Shown: in pieces, positions 35,391 to 48,614 of the stretch
How the letters are laid out: each line of letters begins with the position of its first letter
Position numbering within the stretch: position 1 is the first letter of the stretch
Source of the DNA: Vanilla planifolia
Lineage: Eukaryota; Streptophyta; Magnoliopsida; Asparagales; Orchidaceae
Direction of reading: 5' to 3'
Length of the DNA: 64,000 bases
Assembly: GCA_023846275.1 (NCBI GenBank)
Contig: CM043868.1
Span: 8,637,653-8,701,652, forward strand
The notes under the pieces: model-generated
Told to the model about the DNA's origin: nothing
Seen by the model: the letters and a program-made list of their open reading frames with translations, nothing else
Databases searched by the model: none
Program-made: the position numbers and the translations under genes

Positions 35391-37270
35391 TAGAGTGGTG
35401 CATGTAATGGTTGAGAGGCTCATGTGTTGGCATAATCTTGCACTAGTTGGGCCAAGCAAGGATCAAGGGGTACTCTAATTGAACGTGGCTTGTTGTGATG
35501 GGAAAGTGTAGCATGACGATGGTGGTAGTAGTTAATGATTGCATAAAACATAAGGCAATATTTTTTTTAAATTTTTTTCAGAGTAATAGCACCAAAATTG
35601 ATGACAACTAGTGGTGATAGAGGCACATAAATTGAGGAAACAAAGTGGTCAATGATAGATCATCGTGATGATTAAAACACTATGAAGGAGAATGAGATAC
35701 AAAAATGATGAAGGATGGATAGGAGGAATGCCTCTAACTAGATTTTAATTAAGTTTTAATACCAAAAAAGATGAAGGATAGGCATGAGAAACTTTTACAA
35801 CTAGATCTCAACCAAGAATTAATACAAAAATTAATAAAGAATGGGCAAAAGTGATCTTATAATAAGGATCTAAATAGCAATTTTAAGTGTTGGATCACAA
35901 CCTAAGTCCTTGGTTTGCAACCCAAATTATGTACACATGCACAAAGAGAAATCATAATTTTTAGAAATAAAATAACTAGCCAAAATCTCCTAATTTATTC
36001 CATAAGATGGCTTTAAATAAATTATAATTTTGAATCTAGACTTAAAATCAAAATGATGAAAATTTCCTTTTTATTAAAAGAATATAAAAATAATAAAATA
36101 TACATACATAACTAAAAGCTCTTAAAGTCCCTATAAATGACCAATTACAATCCTTAATGAATTAAAAATAAAATAAAATAAAAAATTTAAATATGATTAC
36201 TAGATCAACTTAGCACTATCTACTTGTAACTTGTCTTATGTCACTAATATTTTATGTAGAGCAGTTAAGATATAGTTCTAAATATCATGTTTGATTAAAT
36301 ATGTTATTAGTATTTTGTTCAAGATTAAAAAATATAGATCTAAAGATCATATCTTATATATTATTAAATTTGTCACAAGACTTGTATAATTTAGTTAGAT
36401 TTAAGTCTCATGAACATAATTTATGAATGGATATCTTATTTTATATATGAGTAGAAGTTATTAGATATAAATATAGTTATTATTATATTCAAAAGACAAT
36501 AATCAAAGAGAAAAATGAGCACTAAAAGAATAAATATAATATCCTTAAAGTGGGGGGCAAAATAATCAAATAATATTTTAAGAATTTTGAATTATTGGAT
36601 CCTTAAATCAAATAGAAAATTGTAATCTCAAACTTAATTAGAGATTTTATAAGGAAAAAGAAATTTTAGCATCCTAAATATAATAAAAATTAAGATTTAA
36701 AACTATTTAAATTTATTTAAACTTTTTAAAAATTTTAGGATTTTTAAAAATCATTATTTTCCCTTAAAAAAAATCATGCACTAGATAAAAAGAAGCTACA
36801 ACTCCTAAAAAGAGAAAATAAAACTAAAAAAAATGTAAATATAATTTACTCAAAAGTCAATGACATAAAAAATTACAAAACTTAGACATGTCTACAGTAT
36901 AAAATAAAAAGATCAAAGATTTGCATGAATTTAATAATAATTTAATTATATAATTACAATTAATCAAATAATTAAAATAAATTCTAAATGATTTTAAAAA
37001 ATAAAAAAAATCGATAACATTGTAGGGACGATTACAAAATAAGAAGAAAATAAATTATCAAAAGGAAAAACTATTTAAAATATTAAATAAAGTTAGAAAA
37101 GTATGAAAATTTATTAACAAGTAACTATCATGCCCGAGGAGTTTTTAATAATTGCCAGTGAATTGTTGGAGGCCAATTAATCGAAAAATTTACAAAATAA
37201 ATTTAAGCTTAATTCTAATAATAAAAATAATGAATGCGTGTACATATATAAGAAAATAATAATTTTTAAT
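35391..37270. other. Intergenic DNA, no gene seen
   Basis: 35400-35560 is less AT-rich ('ctagttgggccaagcaagg') but has no supported frame; the remainder is very AT-rich. Probably repeat debris. Confidence 0.45.
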
Positions 37271-37279
37271 TAATTAATA

Positions 37280-37870
37280 TAATACACTTGATATCCATTA
37301 GCTGTGACGGTTAGGAAAAGGAAAGGTTAATTAATTTAGTTAGTTAATATTTAATTTAGACCGTTATATATACAAACTATTATATATTTATATAATCTAA
37401 AGCTAAATGCTAACGGATGCTGCTGCGACGACATGAGGCGACGTGTGGAATTCGTGGGAAGGGGGTGACGAATCAGCGGGATGGTGAACGGTCAGCTGTG
37501 GGAGTTTAAAAACCATACCCGGCCGCATGCATGGGGTTTGCTCACGGTGAGGAAGAAAAAGGAGAATAGACGGTGTTCTTGATGGCATTGTTTGCGTCGA
37601 GAGAGAGAGAGAAGACGAAAGGTCGCCGGGAGGCGTGGCCTGCTGTCCGAAAAGAGAAGATGGTGCCATCGGGAGAGAGAGAAAGAGAGAACCTGTCGTC
37701 GTCAGAGAATAAGAGAGGAGAGAGAGGGCCCCCCGGAGAAAAATGCAGAGTCGAAGGGAGAGCGTCGGAGAAGACAGAAAGAACAGCACCGACAGCGGAA
37801 AAAAGTGAAGGCGAGCATCGCGGGGTTTTAAGAAAATAAATAATATAATACGGCGCTGTGAAGAGAGAGA
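37280..37870. other. GC-rich, GA-rich island of unknown function
   Basis: An abrupt rise in GC and CpG in otherwise AT-rich DNA. Plus-strand TATA-like words (37367-37395) are followed by promoter-type words (ACGTGT near 37440, CAGCTG near 37493), then a GA-rich stretch (37580-37830) with GAGAGA runs. Both strands have open frames (37403-37927 minus, 174 codons; 37573-37839 plus, 88 codons), but their composition is low-complexity Ser/Leu or Arg/Glu and I recognise no domain. It may be the promoter and leader of a lost gene, a non-coding RNA locus or a repeat fragment. Confidence 0.4.
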
Positions 37871-39500
37871 AGAATAGGACCGAAAGAAATAAAAGTATAA
37901 AAAAATAATGATAAACAAAAAATGCACAGTTACAACATATTTTGGAAATAAAGATTATATGTCTATATATATAATTGTATTAAAGAGAGGACAGAAGAAA
38001 GATGGATAAAGTGAAAGAAAGAGTCGAATCCATTCTGGTCTTCAAAAGTGAAAATTGAATTTGTTTTAATGTGACAATTATATTTTAATCGAGATAGTCA
38101 CGTTTTGTATTTATATGTATTTATTTAATGCAATGTTATTTATAATTAATAATATAATAATTAATGATTCAATTTTTTCAAATTGAGAATGATTGTTATT
38201 CATACTTATGTTGTAATATTTTCTAATGCTTGTTCAATATGATATTTGCTTATGTTTGATTTAGCATGTTATTTGTTAATGTTGTTACATCATAATATGT
38301 TTTTTATTTCATAGAAAAAGGTATAACGTGCTTTTAAAATAAGAATTGTGAGAATATTCATCCAAAGAAAATGAATAAGTTATTGATTTATTCTAAAGTA
38401 AATCAAAAGGGGAAATAAAGAAAAGAAAAATGAGTAAGAAAAAAAGTTGGTTGAAAATAATAGAGTAATGTCTTAAAGAACTTGGATTCTACTATTTAAA
38501 ATGATGTGTTTTGAAAGTAAGACTATTATTTAGAATGACGAGTTTTGAAAAAGATGTTCTAAAAACTACAATCCTCATTTCAATATGACATATTTTAGAG
38601 ATAGAAACCAAAAGATATTGAATTGTTAAAGATTTTTATCCTAAAATCAATTAAAAGAGAAACATGAAATGTGAATTAATAAGAATAAAATAAAAGTAAA
38701 ATTACATGATTTTTTAAAATAAAAAATTAGGAATTTTAGAAAAGCAATAAAAGAGGATAACATTTTATCTATGTGTTTCCATATGTTGTTTTCGTGTATA
38801 CTATTTGATATGGCCTAGCATGACGAATAACCCAAAATTGTATTATTGTATATATATATATTATGTAATTTTTTCCATTAAGCTAATAATTGTTAGCTCA
38901 ACCTATTTTAGCTTAACATTTATAGGTTAAGATAAGATATAATATGAGACTATTGAGGTGCAATAAGGAATATCTAATGGATCATTTTGCTTTAGTAGAT
39001 ATTTTCTTTTTTACTACTATATATAAGCTGCTATAACAATTCTTTTATGTAACATTAGCACTTACTTGTTATAGTTGAACATTACTTAAAACTTGTATTA
39101 ATCTAAATATTTTTGTTATGATGTGAGAACAGATGTTTTAAAAGTAATGTGATCATTATGTTATTTTACATATTTGTTTTATGTAGTTTAAAAATTTGTT
39201 TTAAAAATTGGACATGTTGCTTTCCTTGTATTTAACATATGGGTATGCCAAAGAATTTGAAAATTAATTGTAATTATTTTTTAAAATGTTTTCAAAATAA
39301 AAGGATATATTAAAATAATTAGATGACGTGACATTGAACTCGAGAAAGGAAAGTGAGGGTCATTATAGTGAACATGGAAATTGTAATTAGTTTAGAATAT
39401 AACATTTTACATATAGTCCTAGTTTAATATCATAGATATTAGTTATCATGCTATTATTCTTTTATTATTTTGTCATATTTTATCATGACTTATATTTTTT
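37871..39500. other. AT-rich DNA, possibly the 5' LTR body of gypsy element A
   Basis: No gene. By position it should hold the 5' LTR of the gypsy element whose PBS is near 39973, but homology to the presumed 3' LTR (44475-46262) could only be seen for the last ~300 bases (39690-39965). Confidence 0.35.
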
Positions 39501-40128
39501 TATCTTATTAGTTTGTCTGTTCCGCTTTATAAAATTTTATTAGTATTAATATCATAGGTTATGCATCTATCAAATATAAAGATGAAGATTATGAGATCAT
39601 GAATGAAAATCTTTCTCACTAAAGAATCTAGTTGATAGAGTATTTGTGTGGGGGTTTGTTTTATGTAGATTTGTTGATAATGTTATGATGCATTTATTGA
39701 TGCTGTATTTGTGTCAATTTTAGCACTTTATTGCTTGTTGGGTGATATGATTTTTTATGATATAGATTTCAAAGTTAAATATTTTGTTTATATATTTTAA
39801 TTATTAGTAATATTATTTGAATTAAAAAATGTCTTGATATTCAATTGGTTTTAAGGTCAGTCTCATTATCAAACTTAAGAAGACTATTTATCCTCACATA
39901 TTTGCTTGTTTTTATTTAAATCATATATTTTGTATTATATTATGTGAATAGGTTGGGTGAGGCCCATATAATGTAGTATCAAATGTTAGGATTATGTTTA
40001 GAAGGAATATAAGAGTGATGATATTAACATAATATATGCAAATATAGTATTATTAATATTATACTATAATTATAATTAATTTTATATAGAAGTTATGGTA
40101 TTTGTAGGAGTCTGGTTCTTTTGAAGTA

Positions 40129-40990
40129 ATGGATGGAGTTGAGTCTGATAAGGAAAAAAAAAAGAGCACAAAGTGATACTTATAATGAGTTGGCACAAAC
40201 TTTGATCTCATTTTACAATCAGGGAGAAGAATAAGTGACTAGACTTTAGGATCTTAGATAGATAGAGTTGTGCATTAATTTTAGAGAATACATTCACTCT
40301 ATTTTGCATGGGAAGAGGATCTAATGGAGGTTGAGAATTGGTTGACAAATGGTAAGAATCATTGATCGTATGTCTTATCCAAAGGACAAGAATGTTCTCT
40401 TGATAATTATGGTATTAAAAGATGTAGCAAGCTTATGGTGAGGCTCCATACAGAGAATTTAATTTTTGGATAGATCTATCAAGGAGATATCATAGGAAGA
40501 ATTATAGGAGATTTTGAAAATGATTTATTTTAATGTTAATAAGAGCAAAAATGAGAGATGAATTAAATTGTATAATATGGAGAGGAATTATCATTATTGC
40601 CTATGAACGCAAATGTACCTTTTTACTAAGATATGTTCCAAATTTAGTTGTCCCAAAAGAATAGTCATTAATAATTGTAAGGACCACTCATTATATTGAG
40701 TTGGTAGAACACAAGGATAATAAAGATAAGGAAAAGTGCTATGGAAACAAGGAGAGATTTTGGGAAATATAAATTAGAATCTAAAAAATTTAAAAGGAAA
40801 ATTTGCAAAAAAAGAGGACAGAGAGGAGGGGGAGGTTAGTAGTTCCAATAATGGTATCTTCAATAGTAATGTGTTTAATAGATTTAGATCTCAAGAGTAG
40901 TCTAATAGCAATAGATTGCTTTTGAATCATGTGTTACCAAATGATATAATAAATTTTGCAAATGACACAATAAAGACTTTATATTAATTT
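40129..40990 (+). pseudogene. gypsy gag remnant (element A)
   Basis: Translation with stops gives 'DLMEVENWLTNG', 'IIDRMSYPKDKN' and 'MVLKDVASLW', typical of the gag (retrotrans_gag) of plant chromoviruses, which forms the particle shell. The copy in element B (48615-49560) shows the same sequence of blocks. The basic C-terminal part is at 40790-40960. The ATG at 40129 is the likely original start. Not translatable as a whole. Confidence 0.75.
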
Positions 40991-41775
40991 TATTAAGGCC
41001 ATTTGTTTATTAAGAGATAAGACACATTATTTGAGTTAGTCCAAAAGTTATAAAATTAAAATCATCTAATGTAGCCATGCTTTTTAAGAGATGAATGATA
41101 AGATAAAGGTAGAGATGGGATCAAGAGATCACTTTCAAACTAATTGAATCCAAAATAGATTAAAAAAATTAAAAGAGTAGGAAAAACAACAAAAAATATT
41201 ATTATAACACGAAGCAACAAAACCACACATTGGGCCACGTGTAGAGACTCCCTATAGGCACATTGGTCAAGAGCCATGCCTAGAGATATGAGAGTGCATG
41301 CAAAAGGGTGTGGTGTGTCGAGCACTCATGCATGTGGAATGAAGGCATGTGTATCAACAGTACCTATGCACTCTAATAGCCTCGATGACATGACCATACA
41401 CATGTAGAGTACCATCATGCATGTCTGGATAGATGAGAGATTTTGTGAAATTTGAGGATTTTAAATGTCTAGCTAAAATCACATATTTATTCTCTTATGA
41501 TTAAATATTATATCATAATCTCTATATTAAATGATGGAAAAGATGTATGAAGTAAGTTAGCAATTTCTAAAAATCAAAACTCTATGAATTTAGAATCACT
41601 TAAAGAGAATCTTCTTAAAAAATTTAATCTCTTTATGGTAAAAACTTTTTTCCTTCTCCTTCTTCCTTTGATCCTCTCCATTAATATGCTTCCACTTCTA
41701 CTACTATTACTCTAAAAAAGGTTTGCTAATAAGGGCTCAAAGAGAGAACTCCTCATAGATAGCTCATATTATTTT

Positions 41776-41787
41776 TGGTATCAAAAT
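41776..41787 (+). other. Primer-binding site of the small LTR element
   Basis: TGGTATCAAAAT: the first eight bases match the initiator-methionine tRNA PBS TGGTATCAGAGC exactly. It lies about 50 bases after the last recognisable 5' LTR sequence. Confidence 0.65.
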
Positions 41788-42039
41788 ACTTTGATTTGAT
41801 GCTTATGGTAGGAGCAAAGAAGAAGTTAGTTAAAGAGCAAGCTAAAAAAAGAGAATATAGAGATTGAATAGGTTTCATTTGAGGTGACTACACTAACTAC
41901 ATTATTAAGCATGAAGGCATAGGTTACTTTATTAACCTAATAAATACAAGTGCTAATAGGGATGATGCTAAAACCCTAATCTTTTCCTATTATAAATCCA
42001 AAAGATAATCTACCAAAAAAAATATTTTTATTAAAGAAT

Positions 42040-42560
42040 TCAATGTTAAGTGATACTCCAAAAATAACTGGAGATAAAGATGACTGTAGCTTCAATCGTA
42101 TATTTTTAATGTAAGGAATCAATAATATCCTTTCAAGATAGATGTTATATTTGATTTAAGAAATTATGATGATATCATAGATATAGAGAAATTAGATACC
42201 TAATTAGAATAACTAGAGACATTTTTTTTCTCTATATGAATATTCATCAACTAATGAAGTAAAGTATGCTCAATTGAAAATGATGACTCATGTGTTGGCC
42301 TAGTAGAATACTCAGAAATGATAGTTACAAAAGTGATATGAAGCCATTTTAAGTAATTAAGAAGAAGTTTATCTCATGGGTTACATGATAGAAAGGTAGA
42401 AAAGATGGATTATTCATAATATCAATAAGGACAATTGATAAAAGAATATACCATTAAATTTTGATGATAAGCTACGAGTTTAAGAAAACCTTTTAAAGAG
42501 ATGCAAATATTATTAAAATATTTTACAAGTTTGTATTAACCTACAATCACTAAATTATTT
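42040..42560 (+). pseudogene. gag-like remnant of the small LTR element
   Basis: Patches such as 'DLRNYDDIIDIEKLDT', 'LETFF' and 'MGYMIERWKRW' appear in order with stops between. They resemble a retrotransposon gag of the gypsy type ('KLD.WL.QLE..F' then 'YP.GYEE.R...W'). Because the element lacks pol, this is the only protein it could have encoded. Confidence 0.5.
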
Positions 42561-44179
42561 CTTTTCCTTATTTAATAATTAAAGCAAGTTAGTATATTTA
42601 CGATGGTTATCAAAAAGATGAATGAATGCAAAAGGATAAAACTAGAAGGATAAAATATCAATAGGTCTAAGTATAAGTATAAATATGGGCTGCAAAAGAA
42701 ATAATATTCTCTAATAAAATATATTACAATCAAAACTAATAGCATTCTTTCTGCTAGTAAAAATTAGAAGTATTGTGATCATTATAAGATTCATGACACA
42801 AATGACAAAAATATTAGAATTTAAATCTAGAACTATTTCTAGAAAGTTCAAAAGAGATAAAATACTTATTATAGTGGAGACTGAAAAGGTACTTTAAATT
42901 CCTCAACAAGTTGATGAAAATTTATCACTTGTGATGAATCTAAAAGATCTCTCTCAAGAAGTAAAACAAAAAAGCTCTTCACCATCTGAGTACAATGAAG
43001 AAAGAGATTATTGGTGTTTTTGTTAATAATGGAAGCAAAAAATCTAATATAAAAAAATCTTATGAAAAAACTAAAATTAGAGACAACATAACATTTAAGA
43101 TCCTATTCCTTAGGATGGATTTATAAATACTCCAAAACAAGAGTTAAAAAATAATATAAGGTAAAGTTTATGATAACCAAAGTCTACATTGATGAGATTA
43201 TCTTTTATTATGAGATAGAGATGTCATATACTATTAATAAGTTCAACTATATTGACTCATGAAGGATGTATAATACTTCCTTTTGATTAATCAAAGAAGT
43301 ATTAACAAAAGATATTATTAATTTTGACAAAATGAAGAGGCTAGTGGATAGTTTCCAAAGAGATGAAATACTAATAAAATAAAATAAAAACTATTTTATG
43401 GGACCAACAAAAGTCTCAACATCCCAAAAAAGATAATTGAATTAGATCTATTAAAGAATCAATTGAATAAAAAAGTTTTGATAAGACTTGATTCTCAATA
43501 AAAGGGACTTATGATCAAAAAATCAATTCTAAGCCCATTGAATCCAAAATAGATAAACAAAATCAAGGAAGGAAGAAAAAAAAACAAAAAACATCGATAT
43601 AATGCAAAGTAGTAGAACAACACATTAGGTTGTGAGTGAAGACTGGCTATAAGTAATTGGAGCACATGTACTCATGAAATAGGAACATATGTAGTGCATG
43701 TGCACCTTATTAACCACTGACTACACATGCATTTTACATGATTTGATAGTTTCACCTACTTAGCCTCTATAATCAATGCACATGCATAAGACTATTCACT
43801 ACAAGAACAGTACCCATGTACACAAACATCCCTTTGGCATGATAGTACACATATAGGGTATGGGCACACATGTGGACATGTATGAGGTTTTACAAAATTT
43901 GTAAAGTTAAGAAATTTTAAATTGATGGTCAAAATAATATTTTTTATTTTATAATTAAATATTATATCCCAACTTTTATATAAAGGTTTGGGAATGATAT
44001 ATGAAGTAATTTATTAAATTATGATAATAAGAACTTCGTGAATTAAAAAATCCTTGAAGGAAATATTTTTAAAAAATATAATCTCTTTTTGACAAAAACC
44101 CTATTCCTTTTCTCTTTCTTCATTTTCTCCTCACAATTATCATGCTTCCACTTTTACTATTGTTACTTTAAAAAGAATG

Positions 44180-44475
44180 CCTTTCAATGTGAAAAAGTTA
44201 GACTTCATTCTATCATTCAATAAAAGGTTCCCCATTCTATAGATGTTATTATAGGTATGTTTAATTTACAAAGTTTGTCTATTAATATCTTATTTGATCA
44301 TAGAGCTTCACATTATTTCATTTTTTAAGGAAGCAAAGCATGATTTGTTTTGGTCAAGGAAGATAAATTACTATTATCTATATTTCAAAGTCTAAAAAAA
44401 TACTAAATAAGGGATATGAGGGTTGTCTAATATACATTGTGGATATAGATAAAAAATTCCTCAAATCTTAGAGGT
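44180..44475 (+). pseudogene. gypsy protease remnant (element A)
   Basis: The plus strand reads 'IIGMFNLQSLSINILFDHRASHYFI', matched in the family by a hydrophobic strand followed by 'LFDSGATHSFI'. The catalytic DSG triad has become DHR. A later 'KIPQILEVA' fits the next protease strand. Immediately afterwards coding similarity stops and LTR-like sequence begins. Confidence 0.7.
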
Positions 44476-45918
44476 AGCCATAATAACCCATTTTATTAAT
44501 CTTAAAATTCCTTTTAAATAAAATTTCATCTATTTGATTTATGTTTATAAGATTTAAAACTTAAGAATTTATTAACAAATGGGTACCTTTGAAAGCATGT
44601 ACCATTGTAATGGTCATCTCCAAAATCTGAGCAAACCATTCTGAATGTCTTAACTTATAAGCATGTGGTTGCATTTTTCAAGGGGCATTTAGAATTTTTG
44701 TGCATTTATATAACAAAAAAGTAAAATGAATTTAATATTAAAATAATCATTTTATTTAATAATAGGATAAACTCTCAACATCCTATGGTTTCACCTATGC
44801 TTAGAAATTTCATGTGAAGGAAGAGGAAGAGAAAGAAGAGCTCAAAACAAAGAGGGAAGAAGAGGACCAAGCATATTTGACTTGTTTTTTTATGGGGATT
44901 CAAGAAAATTGGAGAGGAAGAGGAAGTACTCGAGGAAGAAAAACGATTTCTAATATTGCTTTGCTGTAATCACATGTAAGGTATGATCTTACTTAAGTTG
45001 TTGTTCATAAATCATATATTTGCTATTTGAGGTGTTATGGAAGCAGATCTTGTGTGATTTTGGTGGATTTGTGGATGAATGACTTGTTTTTATTTTTTTA
45101 CTATGGCTGTCATACAAGATAATCAATAAGATCATATAATATCATCTATTGAACCAGCGGCTAGTGAAGGGTTGGTGAAGGGCTATTTTCTTGATAAGAA
45201 TAGAGGTTGTAGTCAATCAAACATAGTATAATACAACTCATTGATTGTACAAATATGATTGGCTTAAGAGAGACATTGAACCAATTGTCCATCTGACCCC
45301 TTGTTTGACTAATCTTTATGAGGATTATATATATGATAAGTTGGTTGAACAAGTATGATTAGTTTAGAAAATGAGATGAGTTGATTACCCTTTTCATCCC
45401 TTGTTTAGCAATGTCTATTAAGGATCACATAAGTATGACATTGTGATCAAACAAGTACAATAATTCATATGAAGGTTAATTAGCGATTACACTCTAATCC
45501 CTTTGTTGACTTGAGTATGCCATGTATTATATAATGCAATAGGGGGATTGTATTATATGATATGAAGCCAATAATGTGAAAGCATGAGTTTTGTTTAGGG
45601 ATAATTTGGAATAGTTTTGGTAAGTGATTTTGTTATGAAAAGTGAGTAGTATTGACAAAATGTAATATGAATTATACAAAAAATAAGAAAAAAGATAATG
45701 AGAAGAGACCACTAAGTGTAATAAAGTAGATAAACTAATTTAATATGATGTAAATGGGTTGCTTTACTGAAGTCTTTGAATATTATTATAAATTACATGG
45801 TGCACGAACATAACATGAAATTATTTATATTTGAGACATTATCCTTAGCATTTATAGATATATCTATATTTTTGAGACATTATAGAATGACTATATATCT
45901 ATATTTTTGACATTGTTA

Positions 45919-46006
<88 letters not shown>

Positions 46007-46262
46007 TATTTGTGTTCATTTTAATACTTTCTACTTTTGGTTTGATATGATTCTTATGATATGGATTTTATAATTTAATTTTTATATGCTTTAATTATTA
46101 GTAATTTTATTTGAAATTAAAAAATGTATTTGTTATTCAATTGGTTTTGGGGTTTATCATAAGGTCCCTACTTAGGAGTTTATATGTCCTTATATGTTTA
46201 CTTATTTAAATTTATATCCTATAATTTGTATTATATTATTTGATTTGGTTAGTAAGGTCCTT
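44475..46262 (+). mobile_element. Presumed 3' LTR of element A
   Basis: It starts 'ataataacccatttt', like the 'ataatatcccaaacc' that opens the 3' LTR of element B, as expected of chromovirus LTRs (TGTAATAYCCC). A GA-rich U3 block (44815-44950) precedes AT-rich sequence, and the last 260 bases resemble those upstream of the element A gag. Junction with element B near 46262. Exact ends unproven. Confidence 0.45.
45921..46002. repeat. (AT)41 microsatellite
   Basis: A perfect 82-base AT dinucleotide run within the presumed 3' LTR of element A; absent from the related region near 39680. Confidence 0.95.
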
Positions 46263-48435
46263 GATAAGGGAGAAGTAATGAGTTTTGTTGTTATTGTAGT
46301 TAAAGTAAAATGTGAAGTTATTATAGGGAGAGAAAATAGAAAAGAGCAAATTAAGCCAAAGAGTTATGGAGGGAATTGAGATTTTAGTATTGAATCGATT
46401 GTTAGATGGTTCTAGTTTCCTAAATGTATTGGGAATATGGTTTCAAGGAGTTTAGAATTGCATTGGAAAGGAAACTATGTGGATTCAACATTCTTGTTTC
46501 TATATGGAAAAGGAACATACCATATATTACGTTTAAGTTGGTTCAAAGAGGCAAGTATGTGCAAGGTCCACTAAGTTAGCTTAAGACTTCTTAAACTAGA
46601 CACATTTATATGTTAACTTCAACATATATTATGTTTCCTATATGGCAGGAGGAGCTAAATATTATTTGTTGATAAGAGAATACAATATAAATGATTTGTA
46701 TGTACTATATGTGGGATTCAACATAAGTTGTGTAAAGTTATAATAGTTAAAGAAAAATGAGTATACAATTGGGATGGCCATAAGGGCATTTTTTAACATA
46801 AATGTAATATGATGGATTCAATATACAATGCATTATTATGAAATGTATAAAATAAATAGTATGCTAGGTATAGAGTACAATATGCTGGTAATATAATTAG
46901 AGAAAAAAATTAGAGATAATGTTTTGAACCAATAAATATAAGAAGTGTATAATACATATATTGAAAAAGATTATTTAGTAATAAATATGCAAGTACAACT
47001 TTTTTAGGAAATCAAGAGAAAAAGGAATTTGGAAAAGGAAATTTCATCTTAAATTTATATAGGTAAATTTGGTATCCAAGATGTAAATAAAATTTAAATT
47101 AATATATTTTATGTTTTAGAATTAAGTTGTTTTCATAGATTATCCATTATCTATTAACTTTAACATGGAACATGGTTATCATGGGGTTTGAAGATTATTT
47201 TATTGGTATATCATTTCATATTTTAGTATTATTTACGTTTATACAATTAATATAATAATGAATATGCATCTATGAAATCATGAATATAAAAATAATGTGG
47301 TTACATATTACAAGATGAATAATATATCACTTTGGTTTTATAATATGATATATAAAATTTTTTATAACTTATAGAATAAAATTATAATAATGAAATTAGA
47401 TTTTCATAAGACATTATACTTTAGCTCACATAAAACTATTTGGATGTCATTAAAACTTTGTGTAGGAAGACTATGTATAATTCTAAGACCATACACTTAT
47501 TGGATGTTAGTGTTATGGTTAGATGTGACCTCCATGTATAGTAATGATACTTTGTATAGTGTGGTAGTCTAGGCCCCCATACTTTTATTAATGACTTGGT
47601 ATTTGCACCAATATTTTGTTGAGGGCATTGTGGGATTCATCTCACACCCTATATCTCTATATATGGATGGATTCCAATTTTATTTATGCTTATAATCCAT
47701 ATATCAATAGATCCCATTTGGATATATATTGGATATGATTGGATAAAGAAGACAATGATTAAAAGGAAAAAAGACCTAAAAGAATAAGGTATGTGGATAT
47801 ATTACTTTACTAATTATAAAAAAAATCTAGAATAAGTCATAAATATGAAAGACATTTTGTGTATTATTTTTGTTATGATTTCATAAATATTGGTTAGCAT
47901 ATTATTTTTTTAATACTAATTTATTTTGATTTATGCAATTTTTATTTTGCTAGCATATTGATTCATATGTTGTCCTCAATAAAAGCACACTAGTGATTAT
48001 ATCATAAGTCATGCTTTCACTTTACATTGAGATAAGGATTATGATGAGATGGATGATAGTCATACTCATTAGATGATACAGTAGGTAAAGTTTAGATACA
48101 ATAGTTATTTACTTTTTTTTAGTTTAGCACATTATATTATACTTTGATGACAAGTTTATATTACCTATGATACTATATTGTGGTTTGATATGGGAGATTT
48201 ATAGTATGGATTTTTATATGTGGATATTTTGGTTTAAATATTTTAAATATAAGTGGTTTGTACTCTAGTTGTGTTAGGTATATAAGTTATCATTTTATTT
48301 TGTATGACTTTGATTTTTATCATACCTTCAAAACCATGTCTAGGTAATAACACATGTCTATAGACATTTTTAATCATAGTAATTCTTTATTTTTGTTGTA
48401 AATGTGAATATGTTAGCTATGGGTCCCTAATAGGT
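46262..48435 (+). mobile_element. 5' LTR of chromovirus B (U3 start missing)
   Basis: Aligns by eye to the interrupted 3' LTR, with shared blocks such as 'gtagttaaagtaaaatgtg', 'ggaaactatgtggattcaa' and 'gattatgatgagatggatg' versus close variants. Compared with the 3' copy it lacks the segment 56690-57230. Short open frames here are not genes. Confidence 0.75.
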
Positions 48436-48614
48436 GTGTATTAAAGTAAAGGTTTAAAATTAATAAGGTTACATAAGTGAGGATACTAGTAAAGTATTCA
48501 CATTTGCATTTGTTTTTTTATTATAAGTTTAATTCAAGATTGTTATGTATAGAAGTTTTGGAAATTGCTAGAGTTTATTTGAATAAAAGTAATGCATAAA
48601 GTTGAATTAAGAAT

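Larger units (their letters stand above)
41096..44180 (+). mobile_element. Small LTR element with gag-like region but no pol, inserted in element A
   Basis: Two related direct repeats bound it: about 41096-41725 and 43479-44178. Both start TGATAAGA, share 'attgaatccaaaatagat' (41143 and 43537) and carry the same order of words to 'atgcttccact' (41686 and 44142). A PBS-like TGGTATCAAAAT lies at 41776. The 1.7 kb between holds a gag-like remnant and no RT or integrase. It separates gag and protease of element A. Target-site duplication not found. The layout suggests a non-autonomous element or one with pol deleted. Confidence 0.65.
39500..46262 (+). mobile_element. Ty3/gypsy element A, internally deleted and disrupted
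   Basis: Order on the plus strand: LTR end (to about 39970), PBS-like 'gtagtatcaaatg' (about 39975), gag (40129-40990), an inserted smaller LTR element (41096-44180), protease (about 44180-44475), and a presumed 3' LTR (44475-46262). RT, RNase H and integrase are missing between protease and the presumed 3' LTR, so a deletion is inferred. The LTR assignment rests on clear similarity of 39690-39965 to 46005-46262, for example 'ttaattattagtaat' and 'ttcaattggtttt' in both. Confidence 0.6.

Noticed and set aside
37403-37927. 174-codon minus-strand frame as a gene
   Set aside because: Composition is the complement of GA repeats (Ser/Leu/Phe-rich) with no domain; kept only as an unexplained island.
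37980-38030. Possible miR156-type precursor ('gacagaaga' word)
   Set aside because: The full mature-type sequence is not present and no hairpin partner was seen.
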